64,000 nt of DNA from Streptomyces europaeiscabiei (GCF_001550375.1 NZ_LRTR01000820.1:1-64000); one strand, 5' to 3'. Numbered from the stretch's first letter, positions 51,390-61,099 are shown. Notes: generated by a model not told the origin, from the sequence alone. Numbers and translations: made by a program.

Positions 51390-52820
51390 TCAGTTCGTCA
51401 GACGGAAGGTGGCGTCGCTGCGGCCTGTCGCGTTGGTGATCGTTTCGAGCTTCAGCTGGTAGGCGTAGTGGCGGATGTAGCGGTCGGGGTGGTTGTAGGA
51501 CTGGAAGGACGACCATGACGAGTCGGCGAGCCCGGCGACCTGGCGGAAGGTGGCGTCCGCGGCGAACTGGGGGGTGCCGTCGTTGTAGACGAGCTGGAAG
51601 TCGGCTCCGTCGTGCCGCAGGTAGTAGCCGGGGAAGTTGACCGACTCGAAGGAGACGGTGCCGGTGCCGGTCAGGCCGGGCCGCGGCCGGAACTTGGCGT
51701 CCTCGTTGGTGACGTTCTGGTCGATGCGTACGTCGAAGTTGGCGTGGCGGACGTAGCGGTCCTGGTAGTTGAAGGACTGCAGTCGCTTGCCCGGGACGTT
51801 GGCCCAGCGGGCCTGGATCCGGGCGTCCTCGGCGGCCGTCAGGTTCAGGATGGAGCCGTGGCGCTTCTTCGTTCCGCCCAGGGAGTAGGTTCCCGAGGTC
51901 GGGAGCTTGTAGGTGCCGGAGGCGGACGGGTTGGTCGTGGTGACCGGCATGTAGCCCTTTCCGGCCGCGTACTGGTCGAGGTAGAGGGTCCACTCGTTGC
52001 GGTCGCGGAACTTCATCCACATCGGGCCCTCGACCTGGGAGCCGGTCAGGCCGATGCCGGAGAGGTTGCCGAGGTTGGTCCAGGTGCCGAGGATCGAGTT
52101 GCTGCCTTCGAGGGTGATCTGGCCGTCGCCGGAGGCCCGTACGTAGCGGTAGTTGCCGATCCCGGAGGGGACCTCGACGATCTGGGTGTCGATGATTTCC
52201 TGGGTGCCGGGGCGCTCGATGTAGATCTGCGGGGTGGTGGTCGTGCGGAAGTTCGTGGTGTGGGCGTAGTAGATGCGGTGCTTTGTCGCGCCGTTGAGGG
52301 GCTTGTTCGTCGCCCAGTACAGGACGTAGTCGTTACTGGCCGGATCCCAGATGGCTTCCGGCGCCCAGGCGTTGCGCCCGTCGGGGATCGCGCCCGCGAC
52401 GTTGAGCAGCCACGGCGCCGACCAGGTGACCAGGTCCGTCGACTCCCACACCACGAGGTTGCGGCTGCCGTCGTTGATGGACTGACTCCACGTCTGCCCG
52501 CAGTCGATGCACAGGTCGGTGGCGATGATCCAGTACTTGCTGCCGTCGGGTGAGCGGACCAGGGCGGGGTCACGCACCCCTCGTGTGCCCACGGTGGAGC
52601 GCAGGGTCATCCCGCCACCGTTGAGGTCGGTCCAGTTCAGACCGTCCGCGCTGTACGAGAAGTACATCTGCTGACCGGTCGACCCCTCCCCGATGAAGTG
52701 CGTCATCAGGTAACCCGGATCCGCGGCGGCGGCCCGTTGAGGTGTGGTCACGACTTGGGCTGTGAAGAGCAGGCAGGCGGCGACGAATACCGCCGCCAGC
52801 CGAGCGAGAACCGCGGGCAT
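51390..52820 (-). CDS. Secreted GH43-type glycosidase with AbfB (CBM42-like) domain
   Basis: A 476-residue exported enzyme. Signal peptide MPAVLARLAAVFVAACLLF...AAAAD. The five-bladed GH43-type propeller (about 36-330) includes RGVRDPALVRSPDGSKYWIIATD, WSAPWLLNVAG, WAPEAIWDPASNDYVLYWAT and EGPMWMKFRDRNEWTLYLDQY. The C-terminal AbfB-type domain (about 345-476) has LQSFNYQDRYVRHANFDVRI, FPGYYLRHDG and QSYNHPDRYIRHYAYQL. The combination suggests arabinofuranosidase or arabinanase activity on arabinan or arabinoxylan. It is divergent from the rhamnosidase gene across a long regulatory gap. Confidence 0.88.
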   Translation of the reverse strand: MPAVLARLAAVFVAACLLFTAQVVTTPQRAAAADPGYLMTHFIGEGSTGQQMYFSYSADGLNWTDLNGGGMTLRSTVGTRGVRDPALVRSPDGSKYWIIATDLCIDCGQTWSQSINDGSRNLVVWESTDLVTWSAPWLLNVAGAIPDGRNAWAPEAIWDPASNDYVLYWATNKPLNGATKHRIYYAHTTNFRTTTTPQIYIERPGTQEIIDTQIVEVPSGIGNYRYVRASGDGQITLEGSNSILGTWTNLGNLSGIGLTGSQVEGPMWMKFRDRNEWTLYLDQYAAGKGYMPVTTTNPSASGTYKLPTSGTYSLGGTKKRHGSILNLTAAEDARIQARWANVPGKRLQSFNYQDRYVRHANFDVRIDQNVTNEDAKFRPRPGLTGTGTVSFESVNFPGYYLRHDGADFQLVYNDGTPQFAADATFRQVAGLADSSWSSFQSYNHPDRYIRHYAYQLKLETITNATGRSDATFRLTN

Positions 52821-53140
52821 ATGCGTTCCTGTCTCTGTGGAGTGCCATGATCAGGTGCGAGTGAGGCGAGGGTGAGGCCCGGCCTCCGTACCGCTGGGGC
52901 AGGACCCTCCCGCGAGCCGTGGGGCAGGACCCGCTCCCGCGAGCCGTGGGACGTCGCGTCATGCGCGGTCAGCGCCCGCGAAGCCGCGGTTTCCGCAGGG
53001 GTGTGGCGGCGACCGGAGGCACCGCCACTGTGGCGGGCCGGTGGGCGGCGGAGGCGGCCGCCGAGAAGGCCGGCAGAGGAGCCGGATCAGGAGTGTGCCG
53101 GAGACGGATGCGCAACACGGGCGTCTCCTTTGACGGCCAT

Positions 53141-53174
53141 GGTTCGAAAAATCGAACATTGTTCGCAAGTTCGA
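53141..53174. promoter_or_regulatory. Operator-like cluster shared with the site at 57908
   Basis: Alternating half-sites TTCGA, TCGAA, TTCG and TTCGA occur within 34 bp. The core CGAACATTGTTCGCAAGTTC at 53153-53172 matches the complement of 57908-57929, with differences at only three positions in about 21. Two such sites near glycosidase genes suggest one dedicated regulator. Confidence 0.6.
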
Positions 53175-53396
53175 GCAGAAGATAGATGTCGGTCAGGGGT
53201 ACGTCAATGGAACTGGCCGGTTCGGCCCCCGTCCTCGTGTCCGTGGCCGCTCGTGACGGCGAGGCCTGCTCTGCCCCCCACCCTCCCGAGCGGCGGAGGT
53301 CTCCCTGGGCGCACCTGGACACTCGCGCGAATCCGACTGCACAACCATTGACACAGCGCTGCGAACAGGACAAAGATCTCGCCTGCAACCACGTTA

Positions 53397-53410
53397 TTGA
53401 AACGTTTCAA
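53397..53410. promoter_or_regulatory. LacI-family-type operator upstream of the rhamnosidase gene
   Basis: TTGAAACGTTTCAA is a perfect 14-bp palindrome with the central CG of LacI/GalR operators. It lies 88 bp before the rhamnosidase ATG, where it could block transcription until a sugar signal appears. Confidence 0.6.
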
Positions 53411-53497
53411 AAGGGCGGAGCCTATAATTCCGCTTCCTCCCCGTCCGCGCTGCCGACGTGTTTGCCGCCCTCCCCGCACATCTCCTAGGAGCCCGCG

Positions 53498-56400
53498 ATG
53501 CACGACGTAACGCGCCGGTCCGCTCTACGCTCGGCCATAGCCGTGGCCATGGCCCCCACCCTGGGTTCCCTGATCCTGCCCGGCCTGGCGCCGACGGCGT
53601 CCGCGGCGGTCTCGTGGACCGCGAAGTGGATCTGGGCTCCGTCCAGCTCGACGAACCAGTGGGTGGCCTTCCGTAGAACGTTCACCCTGGACTCCGCGCC
53701 CTCGAAGGCGGTGACCCAGATCGCGGCGGACTCGAAGTACTGGCTGTGGGTCAACGGCACACTCGTGGTCTTCGAGGGCGGGCTGAAGCGCGGCCCGAAC
53801 CGTACGGACACGTACTACGACGAGATCGACCTCGCCCCGTACCTGACCAGCGGCAGCAACACGGTGGCGCTGCTGGTCACGTACTTCGGAAAGCAGGGCT
53901 TCTCGCACAGCAGCAGCGGCAAGGGCGGACTGCTGTTCCAGTCCGACATCGAGACCGGTTCCACCACCACCCGGGTGGTCAGCAACACCGGCTGGAAGCA
54001 CAAGGTCCACCCGGGCTACTCGAACAACACCAGCGGCACCCAGGTCAACTTCCGGCTGCCGGAATCGAACGTCTACTACGACGCCCGCAACGCCACCGCC
54101 ATGGCCGACTGGCAGTCCTCCGGCTTCGACGACAGCGCCTGGAGCGCGCCCACCGACTTCGGCGCCGCCGGCGCCGCGCCCTGGAACGGCCTCGTCGAAC
54201 GGCCGATCCCGCAGATCCGCTACTCGGGCCTGAAGTCCTACACCAACAACGCCTCGCTCCCGGCCACCGGCCAGGGTTCCACCGCGATCTGGGCCACCCT
54301 GCCGTCCAACATCCAGGTCACCCCCTACCTGAAGGTCGACGCCCCGGCCGGCACCGTGATCGGTATCCAGACCGACCACTACGACGACGGCAAGGGCCTG
54401 GTGGGCATCGACCAGGCCACCATCTTCAACGTCCGCGCCACCTACGTCTGCACCGGCGGAGTCCAGGAGTTCGAGGCGCTGGCCTGGATGAGCGGTACCG
54501 CCGTGCGGTACATCATCCCCGCGGGCGTGACCATCGTGGACCTCAAGTACCGGGAGTCCGGCTACGACACCGACTTCGACGGCTCGTTCACCAGCAACGA
54601 CGCCTTCCTCGACACCGTGTGGACCAAGGCCGCCCGCACCATGTACGTCAACATGCGGGACAACTACATGGACTGTCCCACCCGCGAGCGTGCCCAGTGG
54701 TGGGGCGATGTGGTCAACCAGCTCAAGGAAGGCTTCTACACCTTCGACACCAACTCCCACGCCCTGGGCAAGAAGGCCATCGCACAGCTGGCGGCCTGGC
54801 AGGAGCCCGGCGGCGTGTTGTACTCCCCGATGCCCTCGACCATCTGGACCGCCGAACTGCCCAACCAGATGCTCGCCTCGATCTGGTCGTTCTGGACCTT
54901 CCACCTCTACACCGGTGACACCAGCACGGTCACCGCCGCCTACCCGGCGGTCAAAAAGTACATGGACCTGTGGAGCCTGGGCAGCGACGGTCTGGTGGCC
55001 CACCGCACCGGGGACTGGGACTGGCAGGACTGGGGCAGCAACATCGACACCCGGATCCTGAACAACTGCTGGTACTACCTGGCCCTGGACACCGCCGCCA
55101 AGCTCGCCGACCTCAGCGGGAACACCGGCGACGTCGCCGGATGGCAGGCCCAGCGCGCCAGCATCAAGGCCAACTTCGACACCCTGCTGTGGAACTCCAC
55201 GAAGAACGAGTACCGCTCACCCGCCTACAACGGCGACACCGACGACCGCGCCAACGCCCTCGCCGTCGTCGCGGGCCTGGCCACCCCCAGCCGCTACCCG
55301 GCGATCACCGAGGTGCTGCGCACCCACCTCAACGCCAGCCCCTACACCGAGTTCTACGTCCTGGAAGGGCTGTACCTCATGGGTGCGGCCACCGTCGCCG
55401 AGGAGCGGATGCGCAACCGCTTCGCCGCCCAGGTCGCCGACCCCGCCTGCCACACCCTGTGGGAGGTGTGGGTCAAGTCCGAAGGCACCGACAACCACGC
55501 CTGGAACGGCGGCCCGCTGTACGCCCTGTCCGCCTACGCCGCAGGTGTCCGCCCCACCACCGCGGGCTGGAAAACCTACGAGGTCATCCCGCAGACCGGC
55601 ACCCTCACGAAGATCAACACGGTGACGCCGACCGTCGAGGGTGATATTCGCTTCGGCATCACCCGCGACGGCACCCAGGCGACCCTCACGCTCACCTCGC
55701 CGAGCGGGACGACCGCCCGCGTCGGCGTGCCCACCTACGGCGGCTCCCAGCCCGTCATCAAGGCCAACGGCACCACCGTCTTCACCGGCGGCTCCTCCAC
55801 GGGCAGCGTCAGCGGTCTGAGCTACGACGGCAAGGACTCCTCGTACGTCTACTTCAAGGTCCAGCCGGGCACGTGGACGTTCACGGCGACGGGCACCGGC
55901 CGCCTGGACAACCTGGCCCTGGGCCGGACGGTCACCAGCAGCAACAGCCTGGAGAACACCAACTGGGGCAGAAACCGCCTCACCGACGGCAAACTCACCA
56001 GCGTCAGCGGCGCCAGGGGCTACACCAGCAACGACTTCGCCTCCGCCGACGTCAGCGCCACCCCCGTCTGGGTCGAGATCGACCTCGGCGCCGACACCGA
56101 CCTGGACGCCGTACGCCTCTTCCCCCGCACCGACACCGGGGGAGCAGGTGGTGGTACGGCGGGCTTCCCCGTCGACTTCACGATCCAGACCCGCCCCGAC
56201 GGCTCCAGCACCTACACCACCGCCCGCACCGTCACCGGTCAGGCCAACCCCGACGGCAAGGTCCAGACGTACGGCTTCAAGACCACCACCGCCCGCCACG
56301 TCCGCCTGCAGGCCACCAAACTCGGCACCCCCGCCTCCGACGAAGCCACCAAGTTCCGTCTCCAGCTCGCCGAACTCACCGTCCCCACCGCCGCGACGGC

Positions 56401-56860
56401 CGTCACGGCCAACTACACGCTGGAGAACAGCGACTGGGGCAAGACCCGGATCCTGAACGGCACCACCACCAGCGTCGCCGGTGCCAAGGGCTTCACCAGC
56501 ATCGACTTCCCCGCCGCCGACGTCAGCGGCACACCCGTGTGGATCGAGGTCGACCTCGGAGCCGACCGGTCCATCGGCTCCGTCACCCTCCACCCGCGCA
56601 CCGACGCGAGCGGAGCAGGCGGCGGCTCGGCGGGCTTCCCCGCCGACTTCACCCTGCAGACCCGCGCCGACGGATCCGGCACCTACACCACCGCCCGCAC
56701 CGTCACCGGCCAGGCCAACCCCAGCGGAGCCGCCCAGACCTACACCCTCACCTCCACCACCGGCCGCTACCTGCGCCTGACCGCGACGAAACTCGGTACG
56801 CCGGCCTCCGACGAGTCCACCAAGTTCCGTCTGCAGCTGGCCGAGATCGGCATCAAGTAG
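53498..56860 (+). CDS. Secreted GH78 alpha-L-rhamnosidase with two F5/8-type C-terminal domains
   Basis: A 1120-residue enzyme releasing terminal rhamnose from glycans. A Tat-type signal (TRRSALRSAIAVAMAP, then AASAAVSW-like cleavage region) indicates folded export. N-terminal beta domains include YWLWVNGTLVVFEGG. The (alpha/alpha)6 catalytic domain has DNYMDCPTRERAQWWGD, with the general acid region, and TGDWDWQDWG. The Greek-key C-domain ends near 800. Two tandem coagulation-factor-like (CBM32-type) modules follow (about 803-965 and 970-1120), each with NS-x-W-G-K/R-x-R-I/L-x-G, VWIEVDLGAD and FRLQLAE. The duplicates are very alike, so the tandem copy is recent. Confidence 0.92.
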   Translation: MHDVTRRSALRSAIAVAMAPTLGSLILPGLAPTASAAVSWTAKWIWAPSSSTNQWVAFRRTFTLDSAPSKAVTQIAADSKYWLWVNGTLVVFEGGLKRGPNRTDTYYDEIDLAPYLTSGSNTVALLVTYFGKQGFSHSSSGKGGLLFQSDIETGSTTTRVVSNTGWKHKVHPGYSNNTSGTQVNFRLPESNVYYDARNATAMADWQSSGFDDSAWSAPTDFGAAGAAPWNGLVERPIPQIRYSGLKSYTNNASLPATGQGSTAIWATLPSNIQVTPYLKVDAPAGTVIGIQTDHYDDGKGLVGIDQATIFNVRATYVCTGGVQEFEALAWMSGTAVRYIIPAGVTIVDLKYRESGYDTDFDGSFTSNDAFLDTVWTKAARTMYVNMRDNYMDCPTRERAQWWGDVVNQLKEGFYTFDTNSHALGKKAIAQLAAWQEPGGVLYSPMPSTIWTAELPNQMLASIWSFWTFHLYTGDTSTVTAAYPAVKKYMDLWSLGSDGLVAHRTGDWDWQDWGSNIDTRILNNCWYYLALDTAAKLADLSGNTGDVAGWQAQRASIKANFDTLLWNSTKNEYRSPAYNGDTDDRANALAVVAGLATPSRYPAITEVLRTHLNASPYTEFYVLEGLYLMGAATVAEERMRNRFAAQVADPACHTLWEVWVKSEGTDNHAWNGGPLYALSAYAAGVRPTTAGWKTYEVIPQTGTLTKINTVTPTVEGDIRFGITRDGTQATLTLTSPSGTTARVGVPTYGGSQPVIKANGTTVFTGGSSTGSVSGLSYDGKDSSYVYFKVQPGTWTFTATGTGRLDNLALGRTVTSSNSLENTNWGRNRLTDGKLTSVSGARGYTSNDFASADVSATPVWVEIDLGADTDLDAVRLFPRTDTGGAGGGTAGFPVDFTIQTRPDGSSTYTTARTVTGQANPDGKVQTYGFKTTTARHVRLQATKLGTPASDEATKFRLQLAELTVPTAATAVTANYTLENSDWGKTRILNGTTTSVAGAKGFTSIDFPAADVSGTPVWIEVDLGADRSIGSVTLHPRTDASGAGGGSAGFPADFTLQTRADGSGTYTTARTVTGQANPSGAAQTYTLTSTTGRYLRLTATKLGTPASDESTKFRLQLAEIGIK

Positions 56861-56878
56861 CTCGCCCCACGGCCACAG

Positions 56879-56918
56879 CGGCCCGTCCTGGCGCACACCC
56901 ACGCGCCGGGACGGGCCG
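56879..56918. terminator. Bidirectional terminator hairpin
   Basis: CGGCCCGTCCTGGCGC pairs with GCGCCGGGACGGGCCG with one mismatch around an 8-base loop. It lies between the convergent rhamnosidase and LLM oxidoreductase genes. Confidence 0.75.
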
Positions 56919-56931
56919 CCCCGGCGTCCGG

Positions 56932-57789
56932 TCAGCCCAGCAGACCGGCCAGGCGTCGCCACGCCTCGCGCGGCAGCGCGTCGCCCGGACCGTCGTCGAT
57001 CACCTGCAACGCCACATGGTCCGCCCCCGCCGCATGGAACTCGTCCACCCGCCCCCGGATCCGGTCGTCGTCTCCCCACGCGTACACCGCGTCGATCAGG
57101 CGGTCGCTGCCTCCGTCCGCGAGGTCGGAGTCGGTGAAACCCAGGCGGAGGAAGGTGTTCGTGTAGTTCGGCAACCCCAGGTAGAAGGCGAGGTGGGCGC
57201 GGGCGGTCGTCCGGGCGCGATCCTGGCCGGTCTCCAGGATCACTTTCAACTCCGGTGCCAGCAACGGGCTTTCGCCCAGCGTCTCGCGGGCCTCCGCCGT
57301 GTGTTCCGGAGTCACCAGATTCGGGTGGGAGCCGGCCGCGCGGTCGCGGGCGAGGCGGAGCATGCGCGGGCCGAGGGCGGCGAGGACGCGGCGGCCGGCG
57401 GGGACTCCGGCCGTGTCCAGGGCGTCGAGGTAGTCGACCATCGCGGCGTACGGGCGCCGGTACTGCTCCGTGAGTTTCGCGTGGCTCACGCCCAGGCCGA
57501 GGAGGAAACGGCCGGGGTGGACGGCCTCCAACTCCGCGCAGCGTACGGCCGTTGCGGCGGCCTCGTGCTGCCAGATGCTCTGGATACCGGTGGCGACGGT
57601 GAGCCGCGAGGTCGCTTGGAGGAGTGGCGCGGCGTGATCGACGCCGGTGCTGCCGCCCAACCACGCCGTACCGAAGCCGAGTTCCTCCAACTCGGCTGCT
57701 GCTTCGGCGAGTTCACCGCGCCGGGCGGGGTCCTCCGTCCGCAGTCCGATGCTCCAGATGCCGTACCGACCCAGGTGCTGTTCGACCAT
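56932..57789 (-). CDS. LLM-class F420-dependent oxidoreductase
   Basis: A 285-residue luciferase-like TIM-barrel enzyme: YGIWSIGLRTEDPARRGELAEAAAELEELGFGTAWLGG at the N-terminus, then LTVATGIQSIW, HPGRFLLGLGVSHAKLTEQY and GVPAGRRVLAALGPRMLRLARDRAAGSHPNLVTPEHT. These are typical of actinobacterial TIGR03620-like F420-using members. The substrate is unknown. It lies between glycosidase genes on the opposite strand, and nothing else links it to them. Confidence 0.88.
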   Translation of the reverse strand: MVEQHLGRYGIWSIGLRTEDPARRGELAEAAAELEELGFGTAWLGGSTGVDHAAPLLQATSRLTVATGIQSIWQHEAAATAVRCAELEAVHPGRFLLGLGVSHAKLTEQYRRPYAAMVDYLDALDTAGVPAGRRVLAALGPRMLRLARDRAAGSHPNLVTPEHTAEARETLGESPLLAPELKVILETGQDRARTTARAHLAFYLGLPNYTNTFLRLGFTDSDLADGGSDRLIDAVYAWGDDDRIRGRVDEFHAAGADHVALQVIDDGPGDALPREAWRRLAGLLG

Positions 57790-57907
57790 GCAAACGGCAA
57801 CCTGCGCGCCCGCGCGATCTATTCCTCACCCCTCCCCGCGAACCCACTGACACAAATAAGCGTGTCGAATCCATTGACGCCCCTCCCGTCTCACCCTTAC
57901 CTTCTGG

Positions 57908-57929
57908 CCGAAGTTACGCACAATGTTCG
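57908..57929. promoter_or_regulatory. Operator-like site upstream of the GH43/RICIN gene
   Basis: The complement reads CGAACATTGTGCGTAACTTC, nearly the same as 53153-53172. It lies 75 bp before GTG 58004 and about 120 bp from the start of the divergent LLM gene. A further TCGAAC half-site follows at 57935-57940. Confidence 0.6.
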
Positions 57930-58003
57930 TAATGTCGAACAAACTCGTCCCTTTGCTCCCCCTGATATCCCCCCTCTCGAGCCGCTCCCCGAAGGGACTT
58001 GCC

Positions 58004-59506
58004 GTGTTTCGCATCCAAGTCCGTCACTGGGTGACGTCGGTGGCCGCACTGCTGGCCCTGTTCGCGTCACTCCTCGCCGTCCAGCCGGCGCCGCCCGCCG
58101 CCGCGGCCGACGGCAAGCCGTTCACCAACCCGGTCAAGTCACAGAAGGGCGCCGACCCGTGGCTGGAGTACTACAACGGCAACTACTACCTGGTGACGAC
58201 GTCGTTCACCGGTGAGCTGACCATGCGGAAGTCGCCCACGCTGGCCGGGCTGAGCACCGCGCCCAGCGTGCAGGTGTGGTCGGACAGCACCAGCAGCCGC
58301 AACTGGAACATGTGGGCCCCGGAGATCCACTTCTTCGACGGCAAGTGGTACCTCTACTACTCCGCCGGGCCGCGCGCGTCCGCCTGCTGCGACGACCAGC
58401 GCACCCACGTGCTGGAGAGCGCCGGGTCCGACCCGATGGGGCCGTACAGCTTCAAGAACACCTTTACCGGCTCCAACCTGAACCCGGGCGGCTGGCTGAT
58501 CGACGCCAGCGTGCTCAAGCACAACGACAAGCTGTACCTGGTCGGCAGTGGTTCGGCCGGCGGCAGCAAGCAGAGCCTCGTCATCGCGCCGCTCAGCAAC
58601 CCGTACACCCTCGCCAGTTCCACGTTCACCGTCATCTCCAGCCCGACGCTCAGCTGGGAGACGCAGAGCGGGGAGGTGAACGAGGGGCCCGAGCCGCTGT
58701 ACCGCAACGGGCGTACGTTCCTCGTGTACTCCGCGAGCGCCTGCTGGGGTCCCGACTACAAGCTCGGGCAGCTTGAGCTGACCGGTTCCGACCCGCTGCT
58801 CGCCTCCTCCTGGACGAAGAAGCAGACGCCGGTCTTCCAGCGCAGCGACGCCAACAGTGTGTACGCGCCCGGTCACAACGGGTTCTTCACCTCGCCCGAC
58901 GGGACCGAGAACTGGATCGTCTACCACGCCAATGACGCCGCCGGTGACGGGTGCGACAACGGGCGTACGACCCGTGCGCAGAAGTTCACCTGGAATGCCG
59001 ACGGCACGCCGAACTTCGGCACCCCGGTCGCCCTCGGGACCACCATCGCCGGCCCCTCCGGTGAGACCGCGACCACGCCGACCGCGTACACGATCGTCAA
59101 CCGCAACAGCGGCAAGTGCCTGGACGTCAGCGGCGGCAGCACCGCCGACGGCGCCAACATCCTCCAGTGGACCTGCAACGGCGGGGCCAACCAGAAGTGG
59201 CGGATCGAGGACCGCGCCGACGACACCAGCCGCCTCGTGAACGTCGCCACCGGCAAGGTCGCCGACGTCGCCGAGTGCGCGAGCGCCGACGGCGCCGACA
59301 TCCGGCAGTGGTCCTGGCTCAACAACAACTGCCAGAAGTTCCGCATGGTCTATCTCGGCGGCGACCACGTCCGGATCGTCAACGCCTCCACCGGCAAGGT
59401 CATGGACGTCGCCGACTGCTCCACCGCCAACGGTGCCGACGTACGCCAGTGGTCCTGGCTCAACAACAACTGCCAGCAGTGGCGGCTCGTCCCCACGACC
59501 GCCTGA
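58004..59506 (+). CDS. Secreted GH43 glycosidase with ricin-type (CBM13) lectin domain
   Basis: A 500-residue exported enzyme starting at GTG 58004, with GAAGGGA 7 nt upstream. Signal peptide ends near PPAAAADGK. The GH43 propeller (about 25-330) has KGADPWLEYYNGNYYLVTTSF (catalytic-base Asp), WAPEIHFFDGKWYLYYSAG, WLIDASVLKHNDKLYLVGSG and EVNEGPEPLYRNGRTFLVYSA (Glu acid). The RICIN domain (about 360-500) has repeated Q-x-W motifs: NILQWTCNGGANQKW, DIRQWSWLNNNCQKF and DVRQWSWLNNNCQQW. Probably an arabinan-active exo- or endo-enzyme. A GH43/AbfB gene follows 37 bp later. Confidence 0.9.
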   Translation: MFRIQVRHWVTSVAALLALFASLLAVQPAPPAAAADGKPFTNPVKSQKGADPWLEYYNGNYYLVTTSFTGELTMRKSPTLAGLSTAPSVQVWSDSTSSRNWNMWAPEIHFFDGKWYLYYSAGPRASACCDDQRTHVLESAGSDPMGPYSFKNTFTGSNLNPGGWLIDASVLKHNDKLYLVGSGSAGGSKQSLVIAPLSNPYTLASSTFTVISSPTLSWETQSGEVNEGPEPLYRNGRTFLVYSASACWGPDYKLGQLELTGSDPLLASSWTKKQTPVFQRSDANSVYAPGHNGFFTSPDGTENWIVYHANDAAGDGCDNGRTTRAQKFTWNADGTPNFGTPVALGTTIAGPSGETATTPTAYTIVNRNSGKCLDVSGGSTADGANILQWTCNGGANQKWRIEDRADDTSRLVNVATGKVADVAECASADGADIRQWSWLNNNCQKFRMVYLGGDHVRIVNASTGKVMDVADCSTANGADVRQWSWLNNNCQQWRLVPTTA

Positions 59507-59543
59507 TCCCCCACATCCTGACCCCGAAGGGCCGCAACAAGAC

Positions 59544-60992
59544 ATGAGACGACTCGTCAGACGGGTTCTGGTGGCCGCCTCGGTGGCGCTCACCGTGCTC
59601 ACCGGCGTCACCACCCCCGCCCAGGCCGCCACGCCCGCGTCCCCGGCCGTCACCTTCACCAACCCGATAGCCGAGCAGCGGGCCGACCCGCACATCTTCA
59701 AGCACACCGACGGCTACTACTACTTCACGGCCACCGTCCCGGCGTACGACAAGATCGTGATGCGGCGGGCCACCACCCTCCAGGGGCTGTCCACGGCCGC
59801 GGAGACCACCATCTGGACCAAGCACGCCAGTGGTGAGATGGGCGCCCACATCTGGGCGCCGGAGATCCACTTCATCGACGGCAAGTGGTACATCTACTTC
59901 ACGGCCGGCTCCTCCAACGACATCTGGAAGATCCGCCCGTACGTCCTGGAGTCCAGCTCCGCCAACCCGCTCACCGGCACCTGGACCGAGAAGGGCCGCA
60001 TCTCCCTGCCGCTCGACACCTTCTCGCTCGACGCGACGACCTTCACCGTCGGCAGCACCCGCTATCTGAGCTGGGCGCAGAACGACCCGGCGGTCGGCGA
60101 CGGCACCAACATCTACCTGGCGACGATGTCCAACCCCTGGACGATTCAAGGCAGCCCGGTCATGATCTCCCGGCCCACCAACGCCTGGGAGAAGGTCGGC
60201 CACACCGTCAACGAGGGCCCGGCGGTCATCCAGCGGGGCGGCAAGGTCTTCATGACCTTCTCGGCCGCCGCCACCGACGCCAACTACTGCCTCGGCCTGC
60301 TGACCGCCTCCGCCTCCGCGGACCTGATGAACGCGGCCTCCTGGGTGAAGACCCCGAACCCGGTCTTCACCAGCAACGCCGCGACCGGCCAGTACGGTCC
60401 CGGCCACAACACCTTCACCACGTCCGAGGACGGAAAGTCCGACATCCTCGTCTACCACGACCGCAACTACAAGGACATCAGCGGCGACCCGCTCAACGAC
60501 CCCAACCGCCGCACCCGCTACCAGAAGCTGTACTGGAACGCCGACGGCACACCCAACTTCGGCATCCCCGTCGCCGACGGCGCGACCCCGGTCCGCCTCT
60601 CCTCGTACAACTTCCCGGACAGGTTCATCCGGCACTGGGAGTACCGGGCGAAGCTGGAGGCCAACGTCACCAACCTCGCCGACTCGCAGTTCCGGATCGT
60701 CACCGGGCTCACGGGCAGCGGCACGGTCTCGCTGGAGTCGGCGAACTTCCCCGGCTACTACCTCCGCCACAAGAACAACGAGGTGTGGGTGGAGAAGGAC
60801 AACGGCACGGCCCTGTTCGACGCCGACGCCTCGTTCCACCAGCGGGCCGGTCTCGCCGACACCGCGGCCGGGGTCTCGTACGAGTCGTACAACTTCCCCG
60901 GCCGCTACATCCGGCACTTCGACAACCTGCTCTACACCCAGCCGGTCAGCACGACCCTCGACCGGCAGGACGCCACCTTCTACAAGGAGTAG
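59544..60992 (+). CDS. Secreted GH43 glycosidase with AbfB (CBM42-like) domain
   Basis: A 482-residue exported enzyme. Signal peptide RRLVRRVLVAASVALTVL...AQAA. The GH43 propeller (about 30-335) has QRADPHIFKHTDGYYYFTATV, WAPEIHFIDGKWYIYFTAG, LDTFSLDATTFTVGSTRYLSW and TVNEGPAVIQRGGKVFMTFSA, holding the catalytic Asp, modulating Asp and Glu. The AbfB domain (about 345-482) has LSSYNFPDRFIRHWEYRAKL, ANFPGYYLRHKNNEV and ESYNFPGRYIRHFDNLLYT. ATG 59544 is chosen because it begins the signal peptide. The gene is co-transcribed with the upstream GH43/RICIN gene and likely removes arabinose side chains. Confidence 0.9.
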   Translation: MRRLVRRVLVAASVALTVLTGVTTPAQAATPASPAVTFTNPIAEQRADPHIFKHTDGYYYFTATVPAYDKIVMRRATTLQGLSTAAETTIWTKHASGEMGAHIWAPEIHFIDGKWYIYFTAGSSNDIWKIRPYVLESSSANPLTGTWTEKGRISLPLDTFSLDATTFTVGSTRYLSWAQNDPAVGDGTNIYLATMSNPWTIQGSPVMISRPTNAWEKVGHTVNEGPAVIQRGGKVFMTFSAAATDANYCLGLLTASASADLMNAASWVKTPNPVFTSNAATGQYGPGHNTFTTSEDGKSDILVYHDRNYKDISGDPLNDPNRRTRYQKLYWNADGTPNFGIPVADGATPVRLSSYNFPDRFIRHWEYRAKLEANVTNLADSQFRIVTGLTGSGTVSLESANFPGYYLRHKNNEVWVEKDNGTALFDADASFHQRAGLADTAAGVSYESYNFPGRYIRHFDNLLYTQPVSTTLDRQDATFYKE

Positions 60993-61099
60993 AAGGAGTA
61001 GGGCGGCACGTCGGGTGTGAGTCGGAGCGCGCCTCGGGGGCGTGGGGCCGTCGCGGTCTGCCAGTTCGTCGTGGCCGATCGTGGCGTTCCCCGCGCCCC

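Larger units (their letters stand above)
52821..53497. other. Regulatory gap between GH43 and rhamnosidase genes
   Basis: There is no credible gene in 677 bp; frames here are shadows. It holds a TTCGAA-type half-site cluster at 53141-53174 and a LacI-type palindrome at 53397-53410. The divergent promoters of the two glycosidase genes must lie within it. Confidence 0.6.

Noticed and set aside
51361..51400. Run of GCAGGCCCG-like 9-bp units after the GH43 stop, considered as a CRISPR-like array
   Set aside because: Contiguous low-complexity repeats without spacers; simple slippage explains them.
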